Positions 37,536-46,196 of a DNA stretch of 64,000 bases are shown here, piece by piece. Under the pieces are notes generated by a model that ran no database searches, had not been told where the DNA came from, and saw only the letters and a program-made list of their open reading frames with translations. A program made the translations under genes and the position numbers. Positions within the stretch are counted from its first letter, which is position 1. Each line of letters starts with the position of its first letter. Origin of the DNA: Agreia sp. PsM10 (GTDB taxonomy: Bacteria; Actinomycetota; Actinomycetes; Actinomycetales; Microbacteriaceae); assembly GCF_030433855.1 (NCBI RefSeq), contig NZ_JARUXC010000006.1, positions 186,001 to 250,000 of the forward strand, read 5' to 3'.

Positions 37536-38399
37536 ATGAGTTCGTCGCGCCCCGTGCTGTTCCTTGTCTCTGCCGAAGCCGGATGCGTGCGGGCCGACCC
37601 CGAGACTCCTCACGTGTCGGTCATGGACCTCGGGGTGACCCGGGGCGATGGCATCTTCGAGACGATCAGCGTCTGCGACGGCCGGGCGCAGGCGTTGGAG
37701 CCTCATCTCGCCCGCTTCGCGCGCTCGGCGCGCCTGCTCGACCTGCCCGAGCCCGATCTCGACCTCTACAGGAGGGCCGTGCTCGCGGCCATCGAGGCGC
37801 ACGACGACGTCGCCGAGCTCTACGTCAAGACGGTCATGACCCGGGGCATCGAGGGAACGGGAGTCCCCACGGGATGGGCGTATGCCGCCGAGGCGGGCGA
37901 CTTCGCGCGGGCTCGCACCGAGGGCATCCGAGCCGTGACTCTCGACCGGGGCCTCAGGCACGACGTCGCCCAGACCTCACCCTGGCTGCTCCAGGGCGCG
38001 AAGACGCTCTCCTACGCAGTGAATCGCGCGGCGCTGCGGGAGGCCGAGCGCCGCGACGCCGACGACGTGATCTTCACGTCGAGCGACGGGTACGTTCTCG
38101 AGGGCCCCACGGCCAACGTCATCCTGCGTCGGGGCGACACCTTGGTCACGCCCCGCACCGACCAGGGGATCCTGGCCGGAACGACGCAGGCGAGCGTGTT
38201 CGACTTCGCCGCCTCGATCGGTCTGGCGACGGAGTACGCGCTGGTTCCCGTCGCCGAGCTCGCGTCGGCCGATGCGCTCTGGCTGGTGTCGAGCGTGCGG
38301 CAGGCGGTTCCGATCAACAGCCTCGACGGTGTCGAGCGGGAGATCGACGCCGACCTCAGCGCGCGGATGACGGCCTACCTGCTGGGGCGCCGCGAGTAG
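37536..38399 (+). CDS. Class IV aminotransferase (aminodeoxychorismate lyase-like)
   Basis: The 287-residue PLP enzyme of fold type IV has the PLP lysine K156 in LLQGAKTLSYAVN. GVTRGDGIFETI near the start, VLEGPTANVILRRG and LVTPRTDQGILAGTTQA are typical of PabC and branched-chain/D-amino-acid aminotransferases. The PabC role (4-amino-4-deoxychorismate to p-aminobenzoate) is the most common annotation for actinobacterial members. No pab genes are adjacent, so substrate remains open. Confidence 0.88.
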   Translation: MSSSRPVLFLVSAEAGCVRADPETPHVSVMDLGVTRGDGIFETISVCDGRAQALEPHLARFARSARLLDLPEPDLDLYRRAVLAAIEAHDDVAELYVKTVMTRGIEGTGVPTGWAYAAEAGDFARARTEGIRAVTLDRGLRHDVAQTSPWLLQGAKTLSYAVNRAALREAERRDADDVIFTSSDGYVLEGPTANVILRRGDTLVTPRTDQGILAGTTQASVFDFAASIGLATEYALVPVAELASADALWLVSSVRQAVPINSLDGVEREIDADLSARMTAYLLGRRE

Positions 38400-38417
38400 G
38401 GAAGGCCGCGCTCGAGG

Positions 38418-39095
38418 TCAGTGCTCCAGTGCGGAGCGGATCCACGACTCGATGCCGCCGATGTGCACCGTGAGGGCGGCTCGGGCCATCTCGGGATCGC
38501 GGTTCTGGAGGGCCTGCAGAATGGCGGCGTGCTCTGCGAGGGTGCGTGCCGAGGAGCCCTCCTGGGTGATGCCTCGCCAGATACGGGCCCGGATCGTCTC
38601 GCCCGACATGCTGTCGAGCAGGCTCGCCAGGTAGGCGTTGCCGCCGGCCTCGCTGATGAGCCGGTGGAACTCCAGGTCGTGAGCCACGAGCTCCTCCACC
38701 GAGGTGGTGAGCGACACGGCGTCGAGCGAGGAGCGGAGCCGCTCCAGCTCCTCGTCGGTGATGCGGGTGGCTGCCAGAGCGGCGGCGTGCGGTTCGAGAA
38801 CGCGCCTCACGTCGAAGATCTCGACGATCGACTGGTTCTGGTGCAGGTCCACGACGAATGCCATCGCCTCGAGCAGCAGCCGGGGCTCGAGGCTCGTGAC
38901 GTACGTGCCGTCGCCGCGGCGGACATCCAGCACCCGGATGATCTCGAGCGACTTCACCGCCTCGCGCAGCGAATTGCGCGACAGGCCGAGCGTCTCGCTC
39001 AGCTCCTTCTCCGGCGGCAGTCGCTGCCCGGGCTTCAGCTCGCCGGAGACGATCATCGCCTTGATCGTCGAGATCGCGTCATCCGTCACTGCCAC
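38418..39095 (-). CDS. FadR-type GntR regulator (FCD domain) of the L-fucose locus
   Basis: The 225-residue regulator has a GntR winged helix (ISTIKAMIVSGELKPGQRLP, ELSETLGLSRNSLREAVKSL) and an all-helical FCD ligand domain with metal-binding residues of the D-x3-H...H...H type (HDLEFHRLI, EHAAILQAL, ALTVHIGG). It starts 4 bp after the L-fuconate dehydratase stop, so the two form one transcript. A sugar-acid ligand such as fuconate or 2-keto-3-deoxyfuconate is inferred. Confidence 0.92.
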   Translation of the reverse strand: MAVTDDAISTIKAMIVSGELKPGQRLPPEKELSETLGLSRNSLREAVKSLEIIRVLDVRRGDGTYVTSLEPRLLLEAMAFVVDLHQNQSIVEIFDVRRVLEPHAAALAATRITDEELERLRSSLDAVSLTTSVEELVAHDLEFHRLISEAGGNAYLASLLDSMSGETIRARIWRGITQEGSSARTLAEHAAILQALQNRDPEMARAALTVHIGGIESWIRSALEH

Positions 39096-39099
39096 CGGG

Positions 39100-40389
39100 T
39101 CAGCCTAGCCGGGCCGGAAAATGAAACCGTTCGACCGTCTCGGCGAGCATCTGCGCGCCCGACCCCGGCTGCTGGGGTGCCCGGTAGCGCCCATTGCGGA
39201 TCACGACCGGTTCGACGAAGTGCTCGTGCAGGTGATCGACGAATTCGATGAGTCGCCCCTCGGTCGTGCCCGAGACCGCGATCGAATCGAACATCGCCAG
39301 GTGCTGCACCAGCTCGCACAGGCCGACGCCGCCGGCGTGCGGACAGACCGGTACGCCGAACTTGGCCGCGAGCAGCAGGATCGCGATGTTCTCGTTGACG
39401 CCGGCCACGCGGGTCGCGTCGATCTGGAGGATCTGCAGCGCATCCGCCTGGAGGAACTGCTTGAACATCACCCTGTTGGCGCCGTGTTCGCCCGTGGCCA
39501 CAGGGGTGGGGGCGATGGCGCGTGAGATGGCGGCGTGGGCCAGCACGTCGTCGGGATTCGTCGGCTCCTCGACCCAGGCGAGGTCGAAGGGCGCGAGCTC
39601 CGAGATCCAGTCGATGGCCTCGTCACGATCCCAGCGCTGGTTCGCGTCGACGGCGATGCGCACGTCGGGCCCGACCGTGTCGCGGGCGATCGCCAGGCGC
39701 CGGATGTCGTCGGCCCGGTCAGCGCCGACCTTCAGCTTGATCTGGGTGAAGCCGTCGGAGACCGCCTCGGAGCACAGTCGCGCCAGCTTCTCGTCGGAAT
39801 AGCCCAGCCATCCCGGAGTGGTCGTGTAGGCGGGGTAGCCGTGCTCGATCAGCGACGCCTCGCGGCCATCTCGGCCTTCCTGCGCCGCGTGCAGGATCTG
39901 CAGCGCGTCGTCACGGGTCAGCGCGTCGGACAGGTAGCGGAAGTCGACCAGATCGACGATCTCGTCGGGAGTCAGCCGCGAGAGAAGCTGCCAGAGGGGC
40001 AGTCCTTCGCGCTTGGCCCGCAGGTCCCACAGAGCGTTCACCGCGGCGCCGATGGCCATGTGCATCACGCCCTTCTCCGGTCCGAGCCAGCGCAGCTGCG
40101 AGTCGTAGACGAGTTCTCGCCACGTGCCGCCCATGTCGGCGAGCAGCGGTTCGACCTCTCGGCCAACGAAATAGGGCTCGAGAGAGCGGATCGCCTCGAC
40201 CTCGACGTCGTTGCCACGGCCGATGGTGAAGACGAAGCCGTGCCCCTCGTGGCCGTCGGATGCGTTGGTGCCGATCACCAGGTAGGCGGCCGAATAGTCG
40301 GGGTCGGGGTTCATCGCGTCGGAGCCGTCGAGCGACAACGACGTGGGAAATCTCACGTCGCTGAGGCGGAACTCGGTGATCTTGCTCAT
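39100..40389 (-). CDS. L-fuconate dehydratase (enolase superfamily)
   Basis: The 429-residue enzyme removes water from L-fuconate to give 2-keto-3-deoxy-L-fuconate. The mandelate-racemase-type motifs are complete: IKLKVGAD (catalytic lysine), [25 protein letters not shown] and [12 protein letters not shown]. The N-terminal [20 protein letters not shown] and the [16 protein letters not shown] segment are characteristic of the L-fuconate dehydratase family (about 430-440 residues). ATG 40389 follows GAAGGAG. It diverges from the FAH-type hydrolase gene. Confidence 0.95.
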   Translation of the reverse strand: MSKITEFRLSDVRFPTSLSLDGSDAMNPDPDYSAAYLVIGTNASDGHEGHGFVFTIGRGNDVEVEAIRSLEPYFVGREVEPLLADMGGTWRELVYDSQLRWLGPEKGVMHMAIGAAVNALWDLRAKREGLPLWQLLSRLTPDEIVDLVDFRYLSDALTRDDALQILHAAQEGRDGREASLIEHGYPAYTTTPGWLGYSDEKLARLCSEAVSDGFTQIKLKVGADRADDIRRLAIARDTVGPDVRIAVDANQRWDRDEAIDWISELAPFDLAWVEEPTNPDDVLAHAAISRAIAPTPVATGEHGANRVMFKQFLQADALQILQIDATRVAGVNENIAILLLAAKFGVPVCPHAGGVGLCELVQHLAMFDSIAVSGTTEGRLIEFVDHLHEHFVEPVVIRNGRYRAPQQPGSGAQMLAETVERFHFPARLG

Positions 40390-40422
40390 TGCGCTCCTTC
40401 GGGCTACGGTGGTGCCGAGCCT

Positions 40423-40437
40423 AAACATAGGATGTCT
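40423..40437. promoter_or_regulatory. Candidate GntR operator in divergent fucose promoter
   Basis: AAACATAGGATGTCT matches the perfect palindrome AGACATCCGATGTCT (43318-43332) at 12 of 15 positions. It lies between the divergent L-fuconate dehydratase and FAH-hydrolase genes, where one site could control both transcripts. Confidence 0.45.
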
Positions 40438-40488
40438 GCGCTGTCAAACACGGCGTCCGTCACGACCCACTTCGAAGAGGAAGCATCG

Positions 40489-41337
40489 ATGAAACTCGCC
40501 AGACTGGGCCCGGTGGGCCACGAGATCCCCGTGCTGATCGATGGCGACCGCCATCTCGACCTGCGCGGCGTCGTGACCGATCTCGACGGCGCACACCTCG
40601 CATCCACGGAGCTCGACCGCATAGCGGCGGCGCGCGACGCAGGCGGGCTGCCCGAGCTCGAGGGGGCGGCCGAGCTGCGGGTCGGCGCGCCCATTGCCAG
40701 GCCGGGGTCGATCCTGTGCATCGGCATGAACTACGCGGCGCACGCGGCCGAGTCGGGCTCGGCGCCGCCGGAGATCCCGATCCTGTTCCTCAAGACCACC
40801 AACACGGTGGGCGGCCCCTTCGACGAGGTCGACATTCCGAGGCGCAGCGTGAAGACCGACTGGGAGGTCGAGCTCGGCGTCGTGATCGGCGAGCGCGCCC
40901 TCTACCTCGATTCGCCGGCCGACGCGGAGCGGCACATCGCGGGCTATCTGACCGCGAACGACCTGTCGGAGCGCGACTTCCAGCTCGCCGAGTCGGGCGG
41001 CCAGTGGAGCAAGGGCAAGTCTGCTCCGGGCTTCACGCCGCTCGGCCCGTGGCTGGTCACCGCCGACGAGGTAGACCCCAGCGATCTGCGCCTGCGCAGT
41101 TGGGTGAACGGCGAACCGCGTCAGGACTCGTCGACCGCCGACCTCATCTTCGACGTGAATCACATCGTGTGGCACCTCAGCCAGTACCTCGCGCTCGAGC
41201 CGGGCGATGTGATCCTCACGGGAACACCGGAGGGGGTCGCGCTCTCGGGCCGGTTCCCGTACATCGCCGAGGGCGACGTCGTCGAGATCGAGATCGAGGG
41301 GCTCGGCCGCCAGCGCCAGCACTTCGGCCAGGCATAG
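40489..41337 (+). CDS. FAH-family hydrolase, probable 2,4-diketo-3-deoxy-L-fuconate hydrolase
   Basis: The 282-residue enzyme has the fumarylacetoacetate hydrolase C-terminal fold: ILCIGMNYAAHAAESG, PILFLKTTNTVGGPFDEVDI, DWEVELGVVIGERA, YLTANDLSERDFQ and ILTGTPEGVALSG, with the acidic metal ligands intact. In the non-phosphorylating fucose route it would cleave 2,4-diketo-3-deoxy-L-fuconate to pyruvate and L-lactate. ATG 40489 has GAAGAGGAAG upstream; the earlier ATG at 40432 overlaps the operator-like site. It heads the operon FAH-SDR-lactonase-mutarotase. Confidence 0.92.
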   Translation: MKLARLGPVGHEIPVLIDGDRHLDLRGVVTDLDGAHLASTELDRIAAARDAGGLPELEGAAELRVGAPIARPGSILCIGMNYAAHAAESGSAPPEIPILFLKTTNTVGGPFDEVDIPRRSVKTDWEVELGVVIGERALYLDSPADAERHIAGYLTANDLSERDFQLAESGGQWSKGKSAPGFTPLGPWLVTADEVDPSDLRLRSWVNGEPRQDSSTADLIFDVNHIVWHLSQYLALEPGDVILTGTPEGVALSGRFPYIAEGDVVEIEIEGLGRQRQHFGQA

Positions 41338-41348
41338 GAGGAGCAGAC

Positions 41349-42122
41349 ATGGCACAGGAATTCGACGGCCTGGTGGCCCTCGTCACGGGTGGGGCGTCGG
41401 GAATCGGCGCGGCCATCGTGGCCGAACTCATCGATCGCGGTGCCCGGGTGGCGGTGCTCGACCTGAGGATCGACGGCGCGCACCTCGACGCGTTCGCCGT
41501 GGCGACCGACATCGGTGACGACGCGTCGGTGCGCGGGGCGGTGGATGCGGTGGTCGCCGAGTACGGATCGCTCGACATCGTGATCAACAACGCCGGCATC
41601 GGAGCCCAGGGAACCGTGGAGGACAACCCCGACGACGAGTGGACGCGCGTGCTCAACGTGAACGTGATCGGCATCGCCCGCGTGAGCCGGGCAGCGCTGC
41701 CGCATCTCAGGACGTCGACGGCCGCATCCATCGTGAACACCTGCTCGATCGCGGCCACCGCAGGCCTTCCGCAGCGTGCGCTCTACAGCGCGTCGAAAGG
41801 TGCCGTGCTGTCGCTCACCCGAGCGATGGCGGCCGATCACCTGCGCGAGGGCGTGCGTGTGAACTGCGTGAACCCGGGCACGGCCGACACGCCGTGGGTG
41901 GGGCGCCTGCTCGACAGTGCTGCCGACCCGGCCTCCGAACGAGCGGCCCTCGAGGCGCGGCAGCCGCACGGCCGCCTGGTCGCGGCATCCGAGATCGCCG
42001 ACGCCGTCTGCTATCTCGCCAGCCCGCGCAGCCGCTCGACCACCGGCACGAGCATCGCGGTCGACGGCGGAATGCAGGAGCTGCGCCTGCGCCCCGCCGA
42101 GCCGAGAGAGGCCGCCTCGTGA
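41349..42122 (+). CDS. SDR dehydrogenase, probable 2-keto-3-deoxy-L-fuconate dehydrogenase
   Basis: The 257-residue short-chain dehydrogenase has the cofactor motif TGGASGIG, VDAVV-YGSLDIVINNAG and the catalytic Y146-x3-K150 (YSASK). The fold ends TTGTSIAVDGGM. It would oxidise 2-keto-3-deoxy-L-fuconate to the 2,4-diketo compound with NAD. AGGAGGAGC lies just upstream, and the stop overlaps the next GTG start by 4 bp. Confidence 0.92.
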   Translation: MAQEFDGLVALVTGGASGIGAAIVAELIDRGARVAVLDLRIDGAHLDAFAVATDIGDDASVRGAVDAVVAEYGSLDIVINNAGIGAQGTVEDNPDDEWTRVLNVNVIGIARVSRAALPHLRTSTAASIVNTCSIAATAGLPQRALYSASKGAVLSLTRAMAADHLREGVRVNCVNPGTADTPWVGRLLDSAADPASERAALEARQPHGRLVAASEIADAVCYLASPRSRSTTGTSIAVDGGMQELRLRPAEPREAAS

Positions 42123-42973
42123 TCCTCGACTCCCACGCGCACCTCTGGCGGAGGGATCGCACGCCGCAGCCCTGGATCGACGGCGCCTCCATGGCGCCGA
42201 TCGACCGCGACTTCTGGCTCGACGACCTGCACGAGGCGCAGCGCGAGGCGGGCATCGACGGCACGATCCTCGTGCAGTCGGCGAACAGCGCATCCGAGAC
42301 CATCGACCTGCTGTCGCTCGCGGCCGATCCGGGCGTTCGCGGCGTGGTCGGCTGGATCGACCTGACGACCGACGTGGCGTCCCAGCTGGAGCGCGTGCGG
42401 CAGACTTCCGGCGGCGACCACCTCGTGGGAATCCGGCACCTGGCTCACCAGGATCCCGACGACCACTGGCTGCGACGCCCCGACGTGGGCACGGGCCTCG
42501 AGGCGCTCGCCGAGGCGGGACTCGTGTTCGACCTGGTGGTGCGCCCCGATCAGCTCTCCGATGCGGCGGCGCTCGCGGCCGAGCATCCGGCCGTCACCTT
42601 CGTGCTCGATCACCTCGGCAAGCCGCCGATCGCGGGCGGCGACCTCACCGTCTGGTCGGCGGGTCTGCGGGCGATCGCCGCCTCGCGCAACGTGCACGCG
42701 AAGCTCTCTGGTCTGGTGATCGAGGCCGACTGGTCGACGTGGTCGATCGACGAGCTGCGCGAGCCGGTCGAGCTCGCCCTCGAGGCGTTCGGGCCGAGCC
42801 GCCTGATGTTCGGCAGCGACTGGCCGCTCACGCGGGTGACCGGCGGTCTGACGAGCTGGGCGGATGCCGCCCGCGAGCTGACGTCGGGGCTCTCGCAGAG
42901 CGAGCGCGACGACATCTTCGGCCGCACGGCGGCCGGCGTCTACCGACCCGTCCCCCCACCCCGAAAGGACTGA
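42119..42973 (+). CDS. Amidohydrolase, probable L-fuconolactonase
   Basis: The 284-residue TIM-barrel amidohydrolase (amidohydrolase_2 type) starts at GTG 42119, overlapping the SDR stop. The metal motif DSHAHLW opens the protein; TFVLDHLGKPPI, HAKLSGLVIEADW and LMFGSDWPLTRV carry the other ligands. This pattern is that of L-fucono-1,5-lactonase and related sugar lactonases. It would open the lactone made by the aldo/keto reductase dehydrogenase to L-fuconate. Confidence 0.92.
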   Translation: MILDSHAHLWRRDRTPQPWIDGASMAPIDRDFWLDDLHEAQREAGIDGTILVQSANSASETIDLLSLAADPGVRGVVGWIDLTTDVASQLERVRQTSGGDHLVGIRHLAHQDPDDHWLRRPDVGTGLEALAEAGLVFDLVVRPDQLSDAAALAAEHPAVTFVLDHLGKPPIAGGDLTVWSAGLRAIAASRNVHAKLSGLVIEADWSTWSIDELREPVELALEAFGPSRLMFGSDWPLTRVTGGLTSWADAARELTSGLSQSERDDIFGRTAAGVYRPVPPPRKD

Positions 42974-42976
42974 CCC

Positions 42977-43300
42977 ATGCGCGTCGCCCTGCACTCCGTC
43001 GTGCGCGAAGGCCTCGAAGACGGCTACGACAGCACCCACGCCACGATTCCGGCCGACCTCGTCGAGAGCTTCGCGCGGGTCGGAATCCACGACTGGACGA
43101 TCTGGCGCAGCGGCCGCGACCTCTTCCACGTGGTCGACTGCGACGACTTCGAAGCAGCCATGACGGCCCTCGACTCAGACCCGGCCAACGCCCGCTGGCA
43201 GGACATGATCGGGCCCTTCGTCGACCATTTCGAGACGGTGGGCCCGGGTCACGCCGGGCTCGTGGTGCCGCAGGTGTGGAGGCTCAGCGAACAGGACTAG
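42977..43300 (+). CDS. L-rhamnose/L-fucose mutarotase (RhaM/FucU-type ferredoxin-like fold)
   Basis: The 107-residue protein has the L-rhamnose mutarotase-family pattern: LHSVVREGLEDGYDSTHATI, then IHDWTIWRSGRDLFHVVDCD and W-x-D-M-IGPFVD. Such proteins convert the anomers of 6-deoxyhexoses; in this locus the substrate is probably L-fucose released by the fucosidases. It is the last gene of the + strand operon, 3 bp after the lactonase, and converges with the second GntR gene. Confidence 0.9.
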   Translation: MRVALHSVVREGLEDGYDSTHATIPADLVESFARVGIHDWTIWRSGRDLFHVVDCDDFEAAMTALDSDPANARWQDMIGPFVDHFETVGPGHAGLVVPQVWRLSEQD

Positions 43301-43317
43301 CGGTGCCGGCCCGAGTC

Positions 43318-43332
43318 AGACATCCGATGTCT
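43318..43332. promoter_or_regulatory. Perfect 7-1-7 palindrome between convergent fucose genes
   Basis: AGACATC-C-GATGTCT is a perfect inverted repeat with a one-base centre, the length and form of FadR-type GntR operators. It lies in the 43-bp gap between the mutarotase and GntR 3' ends rather than in a promoter. A related site is at 40423-40437. Confidence 0.55.
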
Positions 43333-43343
43333 AGGGATGACGT

Positions 43344-44075
43344 CTACGAGCGATTCGGCTCCGGCGCGCCGGCGCCGATAGCCGATGCGATGCGCACATA
43401 CGAGTGCGAGATGTGCTCGACCATCGCGCTCTCTGCGGCGGCGGCATCTCCGCTGCGCAGCGCCTCGAGAACAGCCTCGTGCTCACCCGACGTCTCGTCG
43501 GCGACCCCGTGCTTGAAGAACAGACGGTAGTGGTGCATGTGCGAACGCAGCCGCACGATGGCGTCGGAGAGCAGCGCATTCCCCGAGTGCTCGGCGATGA
43601 GCTTGTGGAACTGCGCATCCTGGTTCATGAAGTCCTTGTAGTCCTGAAAGCGGTCGTCGCCCGACTGCGACGCCTCGCCGCTGCGGTGCATCTCGATCGC
43701 CAGGCGCTCGAGCTCGGCCAGGGCCTCGGGGGTGAGCCGCTCCACGGCGAGACGAGTGGCCGTGGGCTCGAGCAGCCGGCGCATCTCGAACAGCTGGCGC
43801 AGCCCGTCGTCGTCGAGCAGCGGCGCCGCCGTGTAGCCCTTGAGCGCCTGCTTGAGAACGAGACCCTCCGACTCGAGGCGGGCCAGGGCCTCGCGCACCG
43901 GCGTGGGCGACACGTTCAGCTGGCGGGCGATGCCGTCGATGCTCGCTCGCGACCCGGGTTCGATCACCTGGTCCATGAGCAGCTCGAGCACGGCGTCGTA
44001 CACATCGTCGGCGAGCGCACGGCGCGCGGGAAGGAACCTCGACCCGTCGTCGGCGCTCATGCTCATGTGGCCCAT
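43344..44075 (-). CDS. FadR-type GntR regulator (FCD domain), last gene of importer operon
   Basis: The 243-residue product has a GntR winged helix (VYDAVLELLMDQVIEPGSRA, IARQLNVSPTPVREALARLE) and an FCD domain with YKDFMNQDAQFHKLIAEHSG, RSHMHHYRLF and SGEHEAVLEALRSGD. ATG 44075 lies 14 bp after the AKR stop; ATG 44066 and ATG 44060 are also possible and no strong ribosome site distinguishes them. It is co-transcribed with the importer and AKR and is therefore a probable autoregulator. Confidence 0.9.
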   Translation of the reverse strand: MGHMSMSADDGSRFLPARRALADDVYDAVLELLMDQVIEPGSRASIDGIARQLNVSPTPVREALARLESEGLVLKQALKGYTAAPLLDDDGLRQLFEMRRLLEPTATRLAVERLTPEALAELERLAIEMHRSGEASQSGDDRFQDYKDFMNQDAQFHKLIAEHSGNALLSDAIVRLRSHMHHYRLFFKHGVADETSGEHEAVLEALRSGDAAAAESAMVEHISHSYVRIASAIGAGAPEPNRS

Positions 44076-44089
44076 GTTATTGCGTTGTC

Positions 44090-45097
44090 TCACGATGGCC
44101 GGGAGACGAGGCCCGCCTCCGCCAGCTCCGACCAGATCTCGTCGGGAACGGTGCGGGCGAGAAGGCTCGCGTTGCGTTCGGCCTGTCGCGCGTCGCGGGC
44201 ACCCAGCACGACCGTCGAGACGGCCGGATGCCGCAGGGGGAACTGGGCGGCCAGCTCGGGAACGGTGAAGCCGTGCGCCTCGGCGATGTCGGCGATGGCG
44301 TCGACCTTCGCGACGAGATCGCCGGATGCGGCCGCGTAGTCGTAGTGCGCGTCGGGCGACGGCCGATCGGTCGCCAGGATGCCGGAGTTGAAGACGCCCG
44401 CCGCGGCGATCGACACCCCTCGGGCGAGCGCGGCCGGCAGGAGGTCGGCGAGGCCGCTCTGATCGAGGAGGCTGAAGCGCCCGGCCAGCATCACGATGTC
44501 GAGGTCGGTGTTCTCGACGAAACGCGTGAGCATCGCCGACTGGTTCATGCCCGCGCCGTACGAGCGGATGACGCCCTGCGACCTCAGCTCGTCGAGTGCC
44601 GGGAACGCGCCGTCGAGCGCCTCGCGATAGTGCTCGTCCGGATCGTGCACGAACAGCACGTCGATGCGGTCGATCCCCAGCCGTTCGAGGCTGCCCTCCA
44701 CCGAGCGCAGAACGCCGTCGCGGGAGTAGTCGACGATGCGATCGCGGTCGGCCGGAACGTCGAACAGGTTCGCCATGTCGCTCGCGCCCTCGGGGTTCTC
44801 GCGCGGCACGATGATGCGGCCCACCTTCGTCGACAGCACGTACTCGTCGCGGGGCAGGCCGGCCAGCGACTCGCCCAGTCGCTGCTCGGCAAGACCAAGG
44901 CCGTAGTGCGGCGCCACATCGAAATACCGGATGCCCGACGCCCAGGCGGCGGGCACGCATCCGGGCCACACGTCGTCGGGAAGGGCGCCGTAGAGATTGC
45001 CGAGCCCGGCGGCGCCGAAGCCCACAGGCCCGACGCGCAGGCCGCCGCGGCCGAACGGGCGCGTCGCCGTCTCGTGGCCCAGGGTCGTCTCGTTCAC
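44090..45097 (-). CDS. Aldo/keto reductase, probable L-fucose 1-dehydrogenase
   Basis: The 335-residue AKR has the catalytic tetrad D60, Y65, K91 and H151 (YFDVAPHYG, STKVGR, LFVHDPDE). Its closest recognisable relatives are the D-threo-aldose/L-fucose dehydrogenase and pyridoxal 4-dehydrogenase group. It would oxidise L-fucose to L-fucono-lactone with NAD(P). It lies between the acid-sugar dehydratase gene (4-bp gap) and the GntR gene in the importer operon. Confidence 0.9.
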   Translation of the reverse strand: MNETTLGHETATRPFGRGGLRVGPVGFGAAGLGNLYGALPDDVWPGCVPAAWASGIRYFDVAPHYGLGLAEQRLGESLAGLPRDEYVLSTKVGRIIVPRENPEGASDMANLFDVPADRDRIVDYSRDGVLRSVEGSLERLGIDRIDVLFVHDPDEHYREALDGAFPALDELRSQGVIRSYGAGMNQSAMLTRFVENTDLDIVMLAGRFSLLDQSGLADLLPAALARGVSIAAAGVFNSGILATDRPSPDAHYDYAAASGDLVAKVDAIADIAEAHGFTVPELAAQFPLRHPAVSTVVLGARDARQAERNASLLARTVPDEIWSELAEAGLVSRPS

Positions 45098-45101
45098 CGG
45101 T

Positions 45102-46196
45102 TCACCGTACTTTCACTGTATCGAGGGCGTCGAGGTTCCAGTCGATGCCGATGCCCGGTTCGCCCGGCGCGTGGGCGCGGCCGTCGACGATCGACAGCTC
45201 CTGGTGGGTGACCGCCCGCAGCTGGGGGATGTGCTCGAGGTAGAGCGCGTTGGGAATCGCGCAGGTCAGCGACACGTGCAGCTCCATGAGGAAGTGCGGG
45301 GCGACCTTCACGTTGAACGCCTCGGCCAGATGCGCGACCTTGAGCCAGGGCGTGATGCCGCCGATGCGGGCGACGTCGACCTGAACGATCGAGGCGGCGC
45401 CGGCCTGCAGGTACTCGCGGAAGTGGCCGATCGAGTACATGCTCTCGCCCACGGCGACCGGGATGCTCGTGGAACGTGCGAGGGCGAGGTGGCCCTGCAC
45501 GTCTTCGGCGGGCAGCGGCTCCTCGAACCAGAAGATGTCGAGGGGCTCGAACAGCCGCGCCCGCCGGATCGCCTCGGCCGCGGTCATCGACTGGTTGGCG
45601 TCGATCATGATGTCCATGCCAGGGCCGACCGCGTCGCGCACCGCGGCGAGGCGCTCGGCGTCTTCATGGGCTCGGGGCTTGCCGACCTTGATCTTGACGC
45701 CGTTCATGCCGAGCCTCTGCGACTCGACAGCCTGGCTCACGAGCTCGTCGGTCGTGAAGTGCAGCCACCCGCCCTCGGTGTCGTACACGGGAACCGACGG
45801 GCTGGAGCCGCCCGCCTCGATCCACAGGGGCAGGCCCGCGGCCTTGCTCCGGGCATCCCAGACGGCCGTGTCGACGGCCGCCAGCGCGAGCGCCGTGATC
45901 GGGCCCACCGTGGTGGCGCGGGTCGAGTTGAAGAGGGCCGTGTAGATCTCCTCCGTGCGCGTGGCGTCCATGCCCACGAGGACCTGCAGCAGACTCGTGC
46001 GCAGCAGGCTGAGCACCGCCGGTCCGCCGGTGCCGATCGTGTAGCTGTAGCCGATCCCTTCGACCCCCGCAGAGGTGCGGATGCGCACGAAGATGGTCTC
46101 CTGCTTGATGAACGACTGCATGGCGTCCGTGCGCACGGTCTCGACGGCGATGTCGCAGAGCCAGGCGTCGGCATCCACGATCGTGTGCGCGCCCAT
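45102..46196 (-). CDS. Second enolase-superfamily acid-sugar dehydratase/racemase
   Basis: The 364-residue mandelate racemase/muconate lactonizing-type enzyme has VKIKVGKP (catalytic lysine), MIDANQSM, WFEEPLPAED, AVGESM and VAPHFLMELH. It is clearly distinct from the L-fuconate dehydratase and shorter (364 against 429 residues), so it probably acts on a different acid sugar, for example one from a co-released hexose, pentose or rhamnose. The substrate cannot be read from sequence. Its ATG overlaps the permease stop as TGATG. Confidence 0.88.
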   Translation of the reverse strand: MGAHTIVDADAWLCDIAVETVRTDAMQSFIKQETIFVRIRTSAGVEGIGYSYTIGTGGPAVLSLLRTSLLQVLVGMDATRTEEIYTALFNSTRATTVGPITALALAAVDTAVWDARSKAAGLPLWIEAGGSSPSVPVYDTEGGWLHFTTDELVSQAVESQRLGMNGVKIKVGKPRAHEDAERLAAVRDAVGPGMDIMIDANQSMTAAEAIRRARLFEPLDIFWFEEPLPAEDVQGHLALARSTSIPVAVGESMYSIGHFREYLQAGAASIVQVDVARIGGITPWLKVAHLAEAFNVKVAPHFLMELHVSLTCAIPNALYLEHIPQLRAVTHQELSIVDGRAHAPGEPGIGIDWNLDALDTVKVR

